Counted from the stretch's first letter, positions 18,359 through 27,406 are shown. The stretch is 64,000 nt of DNA from Rhizobacter sp. OV335 (GCF_900142965.1 NZ_FRCQ01000023.1:1-64000), one strand, 5' to 3'. Made by a program: numbers and translations. The notes: a model not told the origin generated them from the letters alone.

Positions 18359-19618
18359 TCAGCGGCGTTCCCAGACGGCGGCGAAGAATCCGTCGGTCGC
18401 GTGCCGGTTCGGCCAGAGACGGACGAAACCGTTGGTGACCAGTTCGGCCGGCGTGCCGGCATGGGCTTTCTCCAGCACGGCCGCGGCGTCCAGCGGCGTG
18501 AACTCCCGGGCGTGCGATTCGGTGAAGGCCTGGGCGATGCCCTCGTTTTCGTCCGCCAGCAGGCTGCAGGTCGCGTAGACGAGCCGGCCGCCGGGCTTCA
18601 GCAGCCGGGCCGCGCTGTCGAGGATGGCGGTCTGCTTGACCCGCAGCTCCTCGACCGATTCCGGCGACTGGCGCCATTTCAGGTCGGGATTGCGGCGCAG
18701 CGTGCCCAGGCCGGAACATGGCGCGTCGACCAGCACGCGGTCGATCTTGCCGGCCAGCCGCTTGATGCGGTCGTCGCGCTCGTGCGCGATCTGCACCGGG
18801 TAGACGTTCGACAGCCCGCTGCGCGCCAGCCGCGGCTTCAGCGCCGCCAGCCGGTGGCCCGAGGTGTCGAAGGCATAGAGCCGCCCGGTGTTGCGCATCG
18901 ACGCACCCAGCGCCAGCGTCTTGCCGCCCGCGCCGGCGCAGAAGTCCACCACCATCTCGCCGCGCTTCGCATCGGTGATCAGCGCCAGCAGCTGGCTGCC
19001 CTCGTCCTGCACCTCCACGTCGCCCGCGGTGAAGACGTCGAGCTTGTTCACCGCCGGCTTGCCCTGGATCCGCAGGCCCCAGGGCGAGAACGGCGTCGGC
19101 TGCGCGTCGATGCCCTTGGCCGCCAGCGCGGCCTGCACGTCTTCGCGCTTGGCCTTGAAGGTGTTGACGCGCAGATCCAGCGGCGCGGCCTCGTTCAGGC
19201 TGTTGACCAGCGGCCAGAACTCCTCGCCGAGCGCGGCTTGCAGGCGCTCAGCCAGCCAGTCGGGCAGGTTGTGGCGCAGCTTGTCGGGCAGCGCCGCGGT
19301 GTCGACCGCCTGCACCTTTGGCAGCCAGTGCTGCTCGAAATCGTTCATCGCGGCGCGCAGGAAGCCGTCGTTGCCCTGCCAGCCGAGCAGCGCCAAGCGG
19401 CGCTCCATCTCGCCCTTGCCCGACTGGGCCAGGTGCTGGAACAGCAGCCGCTTGCGCAGCACGGTGTAGGTGGTCTCGGCCAGCGTGTGGCGCTCGCGGG
19501 CACCGAGTTCGCGGTGCTCCTTGAAGAAGGCCGACACGACGCTGTCGGCGGGGGTGTCGAATCGAAGCACGCGGTGCAACAGTTCAGTGGCGTGTTCGAG
19601 CAGGGCGTTGGGATGCAT
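18359..19618 (-). CDS. rsmB: 16S rRNA (cytosine-C5) methyltransferase RsmB
   Basis: This 419-residue RNA m5C methyltransferase has an N-terminal NusB-like helical domain (about 5-140). The SAM site is VDFCAGAGGKT at 224-234. Motif IV is DAPCSGLG with Cys301, and motif VI YATCSLL carries the catalytic Cys351. Both cysteines are present. RsmB methylates C967 of 16S rRNA (E. coli numbering). The usual partner fmt is not adjacent. The N-terminal domain is less conserved, so assignment among RsmB/RsmF-type enzymes rests on domain order. Confidence 0.9.
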   Translation of the reverse strand: MHPNALLEHATELLHRVLRFDTPADSVVSAFFKEHRELGARERHTLAETTYTVLRKRLLFQHLAQSGKGEMERRLALLGWQGNDGFLRAAMNDFEQHWLPKVQAVDTAALPDKLRHNLPDWLAERLQAALGEEFWPLVNSLNEAAPLDLRVNTFKAKREDVQAALAAKGIDAQPTPFSPWGLRIQGKPAVNKLDVFTAGDVEVQDEGSQLLALITDAKRGEMVVDFCAGAGGKTLALGASMRNTGRLYAFDTSGHRLAALKPRLARSGLSNVYPVQIAHERDDRIKRLAGKIDRVLVDAPCSGLGTLRRNPDLKWRQSPESVEELRVKQTAILDSAARLLKPGGRLVYATCSLLADENEGIAQAFTESHAREFTPLDAAAVLEKAHAGTPAELVTNGFVRLWPNRHATDGFFAAVWERR

Positions 19619-19641
19619 ATCCCCCGATTATCCTTGCCGCC

Positions 19642-19884
19642 ATGACCGAACCCGATCTGCCGCCCCTGCCCACCCTCCCGCTGGGTCTCTACCGGCACTA
19701 CAAGGGCGGCGAGTACGAAGTGATCGGCGTCGCGCGGCACAGCGAATCGCTTGAGGCGATGGTGGTCTACCGCCCGCTATACAACGACACCGGCTGGTGG
19801 GTGCGGCCGTTCGAGATGTTCGTCGGCACGGTCGAGATCGACGGCGTCGTGCGCCGGCGCTTCGAGCCGGTGCCTTCGCGGTGA
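19642..19884 (+). CDS. DUF1653 domain protein
   Basis: An 80-residue protein with the DUF1653 pattern LGLYRHYKGGEYEVIGVARH...VVYRPLYNDTGWWVRPFEMF. This is a small soluble beta-barrel-like domain of unknown function that is widespread in proteobacteria. It overlaps the next gene by four bases (GTGA), implying translational coupling with the DUF1345 membrane protein. Confidence 0.88.
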   Translation: MTEPDLPPLPTLPLGLYRHYKGGEYEVIGVARHSESLEAMVVYRPLYNDTGWWVRPFEMFVGTVEIDGVVRRRFEPVPSR

Positions 19885-20540
19885 GAACGCTGATCGAGCA
19901 GTTGCGCGCCCGGCCGCACCTGGTGGTGTCGGTCGGCGTGGGCGCGCTGGTCGCGGCGCTGGCCCCGCTGCCCAGCCATTCACCACCCGACCTGCTGCTC
20001 GGCTGGAACGTCGCGATGTGGCTGTACCTCGCGCAGGCGTTCTGGGTGATGTCGCGGGCCGACCACCACCACTTGCGCCGCGCCGCAGTCGCGCAGGCCG
20101 AGGGGCACGGCGCGGTGCTGGTCACCGTCATCGCGGCGGCCGTCGCAAGCTTCGCGGCCATCGGCGTCGAGCTATCGAGTGCCAAGAGCGCCACGCCGCT
20201 GCAGGCCCTGCCGCACATCGCGTTCGCGCTCGTCACGGTGATCGGCGCCTGGCTGCTGCTGCCCACGCTGTTCGCGCTGAGCTATGCGAGCGCCTATTTC
20301 GCCAACGACACCGCGCCGGGGGAATGCGGACTGGTGTTCCCCGGCGACCCGAAGGCGCCGCGCCACTACTGGGACTTCCTGTATTTCTCGTTCACGATCG
20401 CGGTCGCCTCGCAGACGTCCGATGTCGTGGTCACGCGCAGCGCGATGCGCCGCACGGTGCTGATTCAATCGCTGCTGTCGTTCGCGTTCAACACCGCGAT
20501 CCTCGCGCTGGCGATCAACATCGCGGCCAGCCTGATCTGA
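19881..20540 (+). CDS. DUF1345 membrane protein
   Basis: A 219-residue protein with five hydrophobic segments and the DUF1345 features NVAMWLYLAQAFWVM and PRHYWDFLYFSFTIAVASQTSDV. The function is unknown; the YFSFTI...QTSDV part resembles a K+-channel pore-helix arrangement, a resemblance often noted for the family. The GTG at 19881, which overlaps the DUF1653 stop, is chosen because residues before it are Arg-rich shadow sequence. Confidence 0.85.
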   Translation: MRTLIEQLRARPHLVVSVGVGALVAALAPLPSHSPPDLLLGWNVAMWLYLAQAFWVMSRADHHHLRRAAVAQAEGHGAVLVTVIAAAVASFAAIGVELSSAKSATPLQALPHIAFALVTVIGAWLLLPTLFALSYASAYFANDTAPGECGLVFPGDPKAPRHYWDFLYFSFTIAVASQTSDVVVTRSAMRRTVLIQSLLSFAFNTAILALAINIAASLI

Positions 20541-20557
20541 CGCGTTGTCGTCGGCCG

Positions 20558-21181
20558 CTACAGCAGCTGCGACTCACCCGCCGTGTGCGTGACGACATCG
20601 CCGTCCACCCGCAGCTGATCCTGCACCAGCCAGCGCACCGCGCGCGGGTACATCACATGCTCGCGCGCCAGCACGCGCGCCGACAGGCTCGCCTCGGTGT
20701 CGCCCGGCAGCACCGGCACGGCGGCCTGCGCAATGATCGGCCCGTGGTCGAGCGCCGGCGTCACGAAATGCACCGTCGCGCCGGCCAGCTTGCAGCCCGA
20801 CTCGATGGCGCGGCGGTGCGTGTGCAGGCCCGGAAACGCCGGCAGCAGCGACGGGTGCACGTTGATCATCTTGCCGGCGAAGCGCTGCACGAAGCCGTCG
20901 CCCAGGATGCGCATGAAGCCGGCCAGCACCAGCACGTCGGGCGCGAAGCCCTCGATCACCGATGCCAGCTCGGCATCGAACGATTCACGCTCCTCGAAGC
21001 GCTTGTGGTCCACCGCCACCGCGGCAATGCCACGCTCGCGTGCGAACGCGAGCCCCGCCGCATCGGGCCGGTTGCTGATCACCGCCGCGACCTGAGCCGG
21101 CCAGCCTTCGGCGGCACAGGCCTGCACGATGGCTTCCATGTTGGAGCCCCGGCCGGAGATCAGGATCACGATGCGTTTCAT
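20558..21181 (-). CDS. purN: Phosphoribosylglycinamide formyltransferase PurN
   Basis: This 207-residue enzyme adds a formyl group from 10-formyl-THF to GAR in purine synthesis. Visible are the N-terminal MKRIVILISGRGSNMEAI, the active-site MINVHPSLLPAFPGLH (the Asn and His pair) and VTPALDHGPIIAQ with the catalytic Asp. The start at 21181 fits the family. The gene stands alone, divergent from trpS with a 54-bp spacer. Confidence 0.95.
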   Translation of the reverse strand: MKRIVILISGRGSNMEAIVQACAAEGWPAQVAAVISNRPDAAGLAFARERGIAAVAVDHKRFEERESFDAELASVIEGFAPDVLVLAGFMRILGDGFVQRFAGKMINVHPSLLPAFPGLHTHRRAIESGCKLAGATVHFVTPALDHGPIIAQAAVPVLPGDTEASLSARVLAREHVMYPRAVRWLVQDQLRVDGDVVTHTAGESQLL

Positions 21182-21235
21182 CGGCCGGCAGTGTAGCGGC
21201 GAGGGTGGCGACCCCCACCTACAATGCGCCCCACC

Positions 21236-22537
21236 ATGACGCAACGCGTGCTCACCGGCATCACCACGACCGGCACCCCCCACCTCGGCAACTACGTCGG
21301 CGCGATCCGGCCCGCCATCGCGGCCAGCCGCGAACCCGGCGTCGAGAGCTTCTTCTTCCTCGCCGACTACCACGCGCTGATCAAGTGCGACGAGCCCGAC
21401 CGCATCGAGCGCTCGCGCCTGGAGATCGCCGCCACCTGGCTGGCCGCCGGGCTCGACCCCGAGCGCGTCACCTTCTACCGCCAGAGCGACATCCCCGAGA
21501 CGCCCGAGCTCACCTGGCTACTCACCTGCGTGACGGCCAAGGGCCAGATGAACCGCGCCCACGCCTACAAGGCCGCGACCGACGCCAACGAGGCACAGGG
21601 CAGGGACGCCGACGACGGCATCACGATGGGCCTGTTCAGCTACCCGATCCTGATGGCGGCCGACATCCTGCTGTTCAACGCCCACCGCGTGCCGGTCGGG
21701 CGCGACCAGGTGCAGCACATCGAAATGGCACGCGATGTCGCGCAGCGCTTCAACCACCTGTTCGGCAAGGAGCGCGAGTTGTTCGTGCTGCCGCAGGCGC
21801 AGATCGACGAAGCCGTCGCGATGCTGCCCGGGCTCGACGGCCGCAAGATGTCGAAGAGCTACGACAACGCGATCCCGCTGTTCGAAGGCGGCCCGAAGGC
21901 GCTGAAGGAGGCGATCGCGTTGATCGTCACCGACTCGAAGCTGCCCGGCGAGCCGAAGGATCCCGACAACTCGCACCTGGTGACCATCCACGATGCGTTC
22001 GCCACCGCCGAGCAGCGCGCGGCCTTCCGCGCCGAGCTGCGCGACGGCCTGGGCTGGGGCGATGCCAAGCAGCGGCTGGTCGAGCGGATCGAGGCCCACG
22101 TGGGCCCGATGCGCGCGCACTACGCCGACCTGATGGCGCACCCGGAGCGCATCGAAGAGGCCCTGCTGGTCGGCGCCCGCAAGGCGCGCGCGGTCGCGAC
22201 GCCGTTCCTGCAGGCGCTGCGCGGCGCGGTGGGGCTGCGGTCGATGAAGGCCGTGGCACGCACAGGCACCGCGCCGGTCGCGGCCGAAGCGCCGAAGCTG
22301 CCCGTCTTCAAGCAGTACCGCGAAGCCGACGGCCTGTTCTATTTCAAGCTCACCGCATCCGACAACCTGGTGCTGCTGCAAAGCCGCAGCTTCACCGAAG
22401 GCCGCGAGGCCGGCGGCTGGGTCAAGCGGCTGAAGACCGAGGGCGCGGCCGCGCTGGCCGATGCGCCGGTCGAGCTGGGCGCCGAGCGCAGCGTGGTCGA
22501 GCAGGCGCTCGCAGCGCTGGTCGCAGCGCAGGAATAA
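21236..22537 (+). CDS. trpS: Tryptophan--tRNA ligase
   Basis: A 433-residue class I synthetase with the HIGH-like [12 protein letters not shown] at the N-terminus and KMSKS near residue 205. It is about 100 residues longer than E. coli TrpS. The extra part is C-terminal (after about 330) and includes [15 protein letters not shown], which looks like a small appended domain found in Burkholderiales enzymes. The start at 21236 is chosen; an in-frame ATG lies at 21224. Confidence 0.95.
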   Translation: MTQRVLTGITTTGTPHLGNYVGAIRPAIAASREPGVESFFFLADYHALIKCDEPDRIERSRLEIAATWLAAGLDPERVTFYRQSDIPETPELTWLLTCVTAKGQMNRAHAYKAATDANEAQGRDADDGITMGLFSYPILMAADILLFNAHRVPVGRDQVQHIEMARDVAQRFNHLFGKERELFVLPQAQIDEAVAMLPGLDGRKMSKSYDNAIPLFEGGPKALKEAIALIVTDSKLPGEPKDPDNSHLVTIHDAFATAEQRAAFRAELRDGLGWGDAKQRLVERIEAHVGPMRAHYADLMAHPERIEEALLVGARKARAVATPFLQALRGAVGLRSMKAVARTGTAPVAAEAPKLPVFKQYREADGLFYFKLTASDNLVLLQSRSFTEGREAGGWVKRLKTEGAAALADAPVELGAERSVVEQALAALVAAQE

Positions 22538-22594
22538 CCCGCGCTGCGGGGGTCTTCGCCGCGCGCTATGCTCTGCCCCCCGCAGGGTTCCCGC

Positions 22595-23026
22595 ATGGCC
22601 GCCATCCACATCACCGACATCGAATCCGCCATCAACTGGTGGCGTGATCGCAGCCCGTCGCCAGACGGCATCACCGCGTGTCCGCAGGTGCTGGCGCTGG
22701 CCGAGGTGTATGCGCTGCTCGTCTACTACCACGAGAGCGACTGCGACGAGGCCTCGATGCCAGGCAACGCCCGCGAGGCCTGGCTGCAGTGGTACGCGAC
22801 CACGCCCGATGCGCCCTGCATCGCGATCTGCTCGACCAGCCAGGGCGACGACATCTGCAAGGGCTGCGGCCGCACCTTCGACGAAGTGCAGCTGTGGACC
22901 GAGATGTCGCCGGCCGAGAAGCGCGTCACCTGGCGGCGCATCACGATGGAAGGCACGGCCTGGCGTTTCAACCGCTACGCCGAACGCGCGCAATCCACCT
23001 CTTCCGGCGAAAGCCCGGCCGCGTGA
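22595..23026 (+). CDS. DUF3717-DUF1289 two-domain protein
   Basis: The 143-residue product joins two small domains. Residues 1-70 match DUF3717 (HITDIESAINWWRDRSPSP, LAEVYALLVYYHE). Residues about 80-125 match DUF1289 (PCIAICSTSQGDDICKGCGR, EMSPAEK), whose four cysteines suggest metal binding. Both domains are of unknown function. It overlaps the MATE pump gene by four bases (GTGA), so they are probably translated together. Confidence 0.85.
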   Translation: MAAIHITDIESAINWWRDRSPSPDGITACPQVLALAEVYALLVYYHESDCDEASMPGNAREAWLQWYATTPDAPCIAICSTSQGDDICKGCGRTFDEVQLWTEMSPAEKRVTWRRITMEGTAWRFNRYAERAQSTSSGESPAA

Positions 23027-24399
23027 CGGCCGGTCTCGTCGACAGCGCGCGCCGCATCGCGCGCCTGGCCTGGCCGGTGTTCATCGGCCAGCTCGCGGTG
23101 CTCGCCTTCAGCACCGCCGACACCGTGATGGTGGCGCGGCACACCGCGCTCGACCTGGCCGCGCTCGCGATCGGCGGCGCCACCTACATCACGATCTTCG
23201 TCGGGCTGATGGGCGTCGTGCTCGCGATCGGGCCGATCGCCGGCCAGCTGTTCGGCGCACGCGACCTGCCGGGTGCCGGGCGGGAGTTCCAGCAGTCGGT
23301 GTGGCTGGCGCTGCTGCTGTCGGTGCCCGGTTGCGCGCTGCTGCTGATGCCGCAGCCCTTTCTCGCGCTCGCACAGGCCTCGCCCGAGGTGGCCGAGCGC
23401 GTGCGCGGCTACCTGGGCGCGCTGGCGTTCGCGCTGCCGCCGGCGCTGGTGTTCACCGCGTTCCGCGGCTTCAACACCGCGGTGTCGCGCCCGACGACCG
23501 TGATGCTGCTGCAACTGGGCGCGCTGGCGCTGAAGCTGCCGCTGAACGCCGTGCTGATCTTCGGCGCCACGCTCGGCCCGCTGCAGGTGCCCGCGCTCGG
23601 CGCCGCGGGCTGCGGCGTCGCGACCGCGCTCGTGATGTGGCTGCAGCTCGCGCTCGCGTGGCAGGTGCTGCGGCGCGACAGCTTCTATACATCGTTCGGC
23701 CTGCGCGGCCACCCGTTCCCGAAGCCCGACCGCGCCAGCATCGTCGCGCTGCTGCGCCTGGGCGTGCCGATGGGCGGCTCGATCCTGATCGAGGTGACCG
23801 GCTTCACGTTCATGGCGTTCTTCATCTCGCGCATCGGCAGCACCGCGGTGGCCGGGCACCAGCTCGCGGCCAACCTGGTCTCGCTGATGTTCATGCTGCC
23901 GCTGGCGCTGGCCAACGCGAGCGGCACGCTGGTGGCGCAGCGCATCGGCGCGCACGACGCGGCCGATGCGCGGCGCATCGGCTGGCACAGCCTGCTGATC
24001 GGCGTGGCGCTGTCGTCGGTGCTGGGCGCGGCGGTGTACCTGTCGCGCGAGGCCGTGCTGGGCGCCTACACCCGCAACGCGACCATCATCGCCGCCGCGA
24101 TGCCGCTGCTGGCCTGGGTCGCGGTGTTCCACATCGCCGATTCGGTGCAGACGATCGCGTCGTTCGTGCTGCGCGCCTACCGGATGGCGACGGTGCCGAT
24201 GCTGATCTACGCGTTCGCGATCTGGGGCATCGGGCTCGGCGGCGGCTATGCAGTGGCGTTCGACACGACCGGCCGCATGCCGGCGGCACTGCATGGCGCG
24301 GTGGGGTTCTGGTCGGCGTGCACCGCGGGCCTGGTGTCGGCCGCGGCGGGTCTCGGCGGATTCCTGATCTGGCTGTGGCGCCAGAAGAATGTCGCCTGA
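23023..24399 (+). CDS. MATE family efflux transporter
   Basis: This 458-residue protein has twelve hydrophobic segments in two repeats. It shows the MATE features ARLAWPVFIGQLAVLAFSTADTVM at the start, GIGPIAGQLFGAR-like loops and PMGGSILIEVTGF at the beginning of the second half. It is of the NorM type and exports cationic compounds using Na+ or H+. The GTG start at 23023 overlaps the preceding stop. It is convergent with the histidine kinase gene, with no intergenic space. Confidence 0.92.
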   Translation: MTAGLVDSARRIARLAWPVFIGQLAVLAFSTADTVMVARHTALDLAALAIGGATYITIFVGLMGVVLAIGPIAGQLFGARDLPGAGREFQQSVWLALLLSVPGCALLLMPQPFLALAQASPEVAERVRGYLGALAFALPPALVFTAFRGFNTAVSRPTTVMLLQLGALALKLPLNAVLIFGATLGPLQVPALGAAGCGVATALVMWLQLALAWQVLRRDSFYTSFGLRGHPFPKPDRASIVALLRLGVPMGGSILIEVTGFTFMAFFISRIGSTAVAGHQLAANLVSLMFMLPLALANASGTLVAQRIGAHDAADARRIGWHSLLIGVALSSVLGAAVYLSREAVLGAYTRNATIIAAAMPLLAWVAVFHIADSVQTIASFVLRAYRMATVPMLIYAFAIWGIGLGGGYAVAFDTTGRMPAALHGAVGFWSACTAGLVSAAAGLGGFLIWLWRQKNVA

Positions 24400-25716
24400 T
24401 CAGGCCAGCGGCAGGCTCAGTTCGAAACAGCTGCCGCCGCCGTCGCGCGACTCGCAACGCACGCTGCCGCCGTGCCGTTCGGCGATCTGCTTGACGAGGC
24501 TCAGCCCCAGCCCGACGCCGCCCGCCTGCTCGGCATGGCCGGGCAGCCGGTAGAACGGCTCGAAGATCCGCTCGCGCAGGGTTTCGGGCACGCCCGGCCC
24601 GCGATCGCAGACCTGCACCAGCGCGCGGCCGGCGCCGTTGCGCACCTCGATCGTGATGTCGCCGCCGCCGTAACGGCGCGCATTCTCGAGCAGGTTGCGC
24701 AGCGCGCGGCGGATCAGCCGCTCATCGCCGTGCACGGTGGCCGTGCTGCCGTCGGCATCGGCGCCGACGCGCGAGCCTTCTTCGGCGGCCAGCGCCAGCA
24801 GCTCGACCGGCTCGTGGTGGTCGACACGCTGCAGCGCATCGAGGCGGCTCGCCAGCAGCACCTCTTCGACCAGCGCGTCGAGCTCGCCGACATTGGTATC
24901 GATCTCGCGGCGCAGGCGCTGGCGCTGCTCGGGCGTCGCGTCTTCCATCATCGACACCGCCATGCGCAGCCGCGCGAGCGGCGAGCGCAGTTCGTGGCTC
25001 GCGTTGGCGAGCAGCGATTGGTGCGAACGCACCAGCGCCTCGACACGCTCGGCCGCCAGGTTGAAGCTGGCCGCCACCGCCGCCACCTCGTCACGCCCCG
25101 ACACCTCGACGCGGTGATGCAACTCGCCGGCGCCGAACTGCTCGACGCCGCGCTTCAGCGCCTGCAGGCGCCGCGTGAGGCGGTGTACCACCGGCCACGC
25201 GCCGGCGGCCACCGCGACGAACAGCAGCACCAGCACGACGATCGTGCCGACGCCGCGCTGCCAGCTCGGCGGCACGAACGGCAGGTTGGGCGGCATCGGA
25301 CCGAACTCGCCGCGACCGTCGGGCGGCGGGCGCCGCAGGCCGGGGCGCAGCACCCACAGTGTGCGGCCGTCTTCGAGGTGGATCTGGAAGCTGCGGGTCT
25401 GGCCTTCGCCCTGGCGCAGCACGAAGGAGTCGGAGGCCGAGATGCGGTCACCGCTCGGATCGTCGAGCGCGAGCGGCAAGCGCAGCCGCTGCGACCATTC
25501 GCGCAGCGCCTGGGCCTGGTCTTCGTGCGGCGACTCGGCGCCCGGCAGCGAGCGCTGGATCAGGTCGCCCCAGGCGGCCATGCGCTCGGACAGCACGTTG
25601 TCGGCGCGGATGCGCTCGTCTTCCATGTGGCGCTGGAACAGCCAGGCCGAACCGGACGCGAACAACAGCAGCACCGCCACGACGGTGAGGTAGATCCGAA
25701 GGGTCAGCGTGCGCAT
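24400..25716 (-). CDS. CpxA-like sensor histidine kinase
   Basis: A 438-residue inner-membrane kinase with transmembrane segments about 7-27 and 156-176 flanking a periplasmic sensor of about 128 residues. HAMP follows (about 177-230), then the dimerisation box ASHELRSPLARLRM with His241 and the ATP domain (NLLENARRYG, DRGPGVP, GGVGLGLSLV). It is third in the spy-like / regulator / kinase unit, which copies the CpxP-CpxR-CpxA arrangement of envelope-stress sensing. The ligand is unknown. It starts 33 bp after the regulator gene. Confidence 0.93.
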   Translation of the reverse strand: MRTLTLRIYLTVVAVLLLFASGSAWLFQRHMEDERIRADNVLSERMAAWGDLIQRSLPGAESPHEDQAQALREWSQRLRLPLALDDPSGDRISASDSFVLRQGEGQTRSFQIHLEDGRTLWVLRPGLRRPPPDGRGEFGPMPPNLPFVPPSWQRGVGTIVVLVLLFVAVAAGAWPVVHRLTRRLQALKRGVEQFGAGELHHRVEVSGRDEVAAVAASFNLAAERVEALVRSHQSLLANASHELRSPLARLRMAVSMMEDATPEQRQRLRREIDTNVGELDALVEEVLLASRLDALQRVDHHEPVELLALAAEEGSRVGADADGSTATVHGDERLIRRALRNLLENARRYGGGDITIEVRNGAGRALVQVCDRGPGVPETLRERIFEPFYRLPGHAEQAGGVGLGLSLVKQIAERHGGSVRCESRDGGGSCFELSLPLA

Positions 25717-25749
25717 CGCGCTGTCAACGCCCGGAGATCGTCGGGATCA

Positions 25750-26463
25750 TCAGTCGGCGCCCTCCGCGTCCTGCTTCTTCGCGAACACGTAGCCGGCACC
25801 GCGCACCGTCAGCACGCGGCGCGGGTTCTTCGGATCGTCTTCGATCACCGCGCGGATGCGCGAGATGTGCACGTCGATCGAGCGGTCGAAGGCCTCGAGC
25901 GGGTGGCCCTTCAGCAGGTCCATGATCTGGTCGCGCGACAGCACGCGGCCCGAGCTTTGCGCGAGCACGACCAGCAGGTCGAACTGGTGGCTGGTGAGGT
26001 CGCAGGCCACGCCACCCAGGCGGGCGACACGCTCGCCGAGATCGATCTCGAGGCGGCCGAAGCGCAGCACCTCGTCGGGCGAGGTCGGCGGGGTCGCACG
26101 GCGCAGCAGCGCCTTCACGCGCGCCAGCAACTCGCGCGGCTCGAAGGGTTTGGGCAGGTAGTCGTCGGCGCCGAGCTCGAGGCCGACGATGCGGTCCATC
26201 GGCTCGCCGCGGGCGGTCAGCATCAGCAGCGGCAACTGGCGGGTGCGCGGGTTGGCGCGCAGCTCGCGGCACAGGTCGAGCCCGTCGCCGTCGGGCAGCA
26301 TCAGGTCGAGCACCAGCGCGTCGTAGCCGGCACCGGCCAGGCGCTCGCGGCCGGCGGCCAGCGAACCGGCGGTTTCCACCTCGAAGCCGGAGCCGCGCAG
26401 GTAGTCGCCCACCATCGCGGACAGGCGGGCATCGTCATCGATCAACAGCACGCGGGATGTCAT
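25750..26463 (-). CDS. CpxR-like OmpR family response regulator
   Basis: This 237-residue regulator has a receiver with acidic pocket DDD (10-11), phosphoacceptor Asp53 (VLDLMLPDGDG) and conserved Lys in YLPKPF. The winged-helix DNA-binding domain is VACDLTSHQFDLLVVLAQS...VDVHISRIRAVIEDDP. It would be phosphorylated by the kinase encoded next. The start at 26463 is preferred over upstream in-frame codons because MTSRVLLIDDD is the normal N-terminus; the extra upstream part runs through a GC-rich hairpin. Confidence 0.94.
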   Translation of the reverse strand: MTSRVLLIDDDARLSAMVGDYLRGSGFEVETAGSLAAGRERLAGAGYDALVLDLMLPDGDGLDLCRELRANPRTRQLPLLMLTARGEPMDRIVGLELGADDYLPKPFEPRELLARVKALLRRATPPTSPDEVLRFGRLEIDLGERVARLGGVACDLTSHQFDLLVVLAQSSGRVLSRDQIMDLLKGHPLEAFDRSIDVHISRIRAVIEDDPKNPRRVLTVRGAGYVFAKKQDAEGAD

Positions 26464-26489
26464 GGGTCGGTCAGCCTCCAAGGCCGAAG

Positions 26490-26514
26490 GGCCCGCGGCA
26501 CCGGGCCGCGGGCC
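26490..26514 (-). promoter_or_regulatory. Intercistronic hairpin between spy-like and regulator genes
   Basis: GGCCCGCGGC (26490-26499) and GCCGCGGGCC (26505-26514) form a perfect 10-bp G/C stem with a 5-nt loop, in the 110-bp gap between the spy-like gene and the response regulator. No T-run follows on the minus strand, so it is more likely an attenuator or RNA-stabilising element than a full terminator. Confidence 0.5.
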
Positions 26515-26573
26515 ACTGGAAGTGGCAGGTCGCAATGAGATCACAACTTGCGGCCCGTCATGGGCCCGGCGAA

Positions 26574-27167
26574 TTACTTCGGGGCCTGGGCGGGCTTGTC
26601 GCGCTGCGAACGCTGCATGCGGTCGCGCATCTGGTCTTCGCGCATCTTCATGCGCTGGGCCAGCTTGGCGCGCTGCTCGGGCGTCAGCACCTTGGCGACG
26701 TCGATCAGGCCCTGCGTGATGCGACGGCTGGCCTGGTCATGCTGGGCCTCGGTCTGCTGGCGCAGCGATTCGACGGCAGCGGTGTCGATGGTGGGCGCGG
26801 CCAGCAGCTGGATGCCCTTGTCGTGCAGGCCCTTGGCGGATTCGTGCTGGGTCTTCAGGTCGGTGGCCGCGGCCTGCACGATCTGCTTGATCTGGGTGCG
26901 CTGTGCGTCGCTGGCGCCGACGCCGTCGAGCATGCGATCGACCATGCGGTTGATCTGCTCGGGCCGGCCCATGAACATGCCGGGGCCGCCCATGCCGGCG
27001 TGGTGCATGCGGGGGCCGTGGCCGAAGCCGGGGCCTGGGGACGGGTCCTGGGCCCAGGCCGAGAGGGCCAGCGTGCCGGCCACCGCCAGCAGCATGCCGC
27101 CCAGCAGGCGCTTGAGGCCGCGCGGCTTTTCTTGCGGCAGCGCGTCGAAAGTGCTCACGTCGCTCAT
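26574..27167 (-). CDS. Spy/CpxP family LTXXQ periplasmic protein
   Basis: A 197-residue exported protein with a membrane-type signal (about 18-40, ending SAWAQ), a His/Gly/Met-rich segment (HGPRMHHAGMGGPGMFMG) that could bind metal, and a helical region ending in the LTPEQR motif (LTXXQ) of Spy/CpxP. CpxP restrains CpxA and Spy is a chaperone; this one heads a three-gene unit with an OmpR-type regulator and a CpxA-like kinase, so feedback control is likely. A GGAGAAAG ribosome site precedes 27167. Confidence 0.88.
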   Translation of the reverse strand: MSDVSTFDALPQEKPRGLKRLLGGMLLAVAGTLALSAWAQDPSPGPGFGHGPRMHHAGMGGPGMFMGRPEQINRMVDRMLDGVGASDAQRTQIKQIVQAAATDLKTQHESAKGLHDKGIQLLAAPTIDTAAVESLRQQTEAQHDQASRRITQGLIDVAKVLTPEQRAKLAQRMKMREDQMRDRMQRSQRDKPAQAPK

Positions 27168-27300
27168 CGTCTTTCTCCAACAGGACCCTTGGGGGGCGGG
27201 TCGATGGAATGAATGGTCGCGGGCGGGGGTGAAGCGGGATTGGCTGGGGGGTAAAGATCTGTGAATGGTTTGCGTGCTGACTGGGGAGATCAGCGCGAGG

Positions 27301-27322
27301 CTGTTTTTTTATACAGTATGAT
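27301..27322 (+). promoter_or_regulatory. LexA box overlapping a sigma-70 -10 element
   Basis: CTGT-TTTTTTAT-ACAG (27301-27316) is an exact CTGT-N8-ACAG LexA operator followed by TA, and TATGAT (27317-27322) is a near-consensus -10 directly abutting it. No good -35 is visible. No plus-strand protein gene starts here: spy lies upstream on the minus strand and msrA ends downstream on the minus strand. Confidence 0.75.
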
Positions 27323-27328
27323 CCGCAC

Positions 27329-27389
27329 AGCAGTTGCCACTGCCAACTTGATCTCGCCAGCGGTCCCCACGGGCCGCTGGCTTTTTTTT
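27329..27389 (+). ncRNA. Candidate SOS-regulated small RNA of about 60 nt
   Basis: From the expected start near 27329 the transcript would form a hairpin GCAGT-TGCC-ACTGC (27330-27343), a short single-stranded ACTTGATCTC, and a terminator hairpin ending in eight T. It lies wholly in the 239-bp gap between two minus-strand genes, so neither the promoter-like site nor the plus-strand terminator serves a visible protein gene. From memory, short toxic RNAs with LexA-type promoters have been described in betaproteobacteria and listed in Rfam; I could not check whether this is one of them. Confidence 0.6.
27356..27389 (+). terminator. Strong plus-strand terminator without an upstream gene
   Basis: GCCAGCGG (27356-27363) pairs with CCGCTGGC (27374-27381), followed by eight T (27382-27389). 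On the minus strand no T-run follows, so it does not serve msrA or spy. It ends the proposed small RNA. Confidence 0.85.
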
Positions 27390-27406
27390 GCCCTGGTGGA
27401 TCGGGC

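Noticed and set aside
26490-26514. Hairpin considered as a terminator after the spy-like gene
   Set aside because: No T-run follows on the minus strand and the regulator gene downstream lacks another clear promoter.
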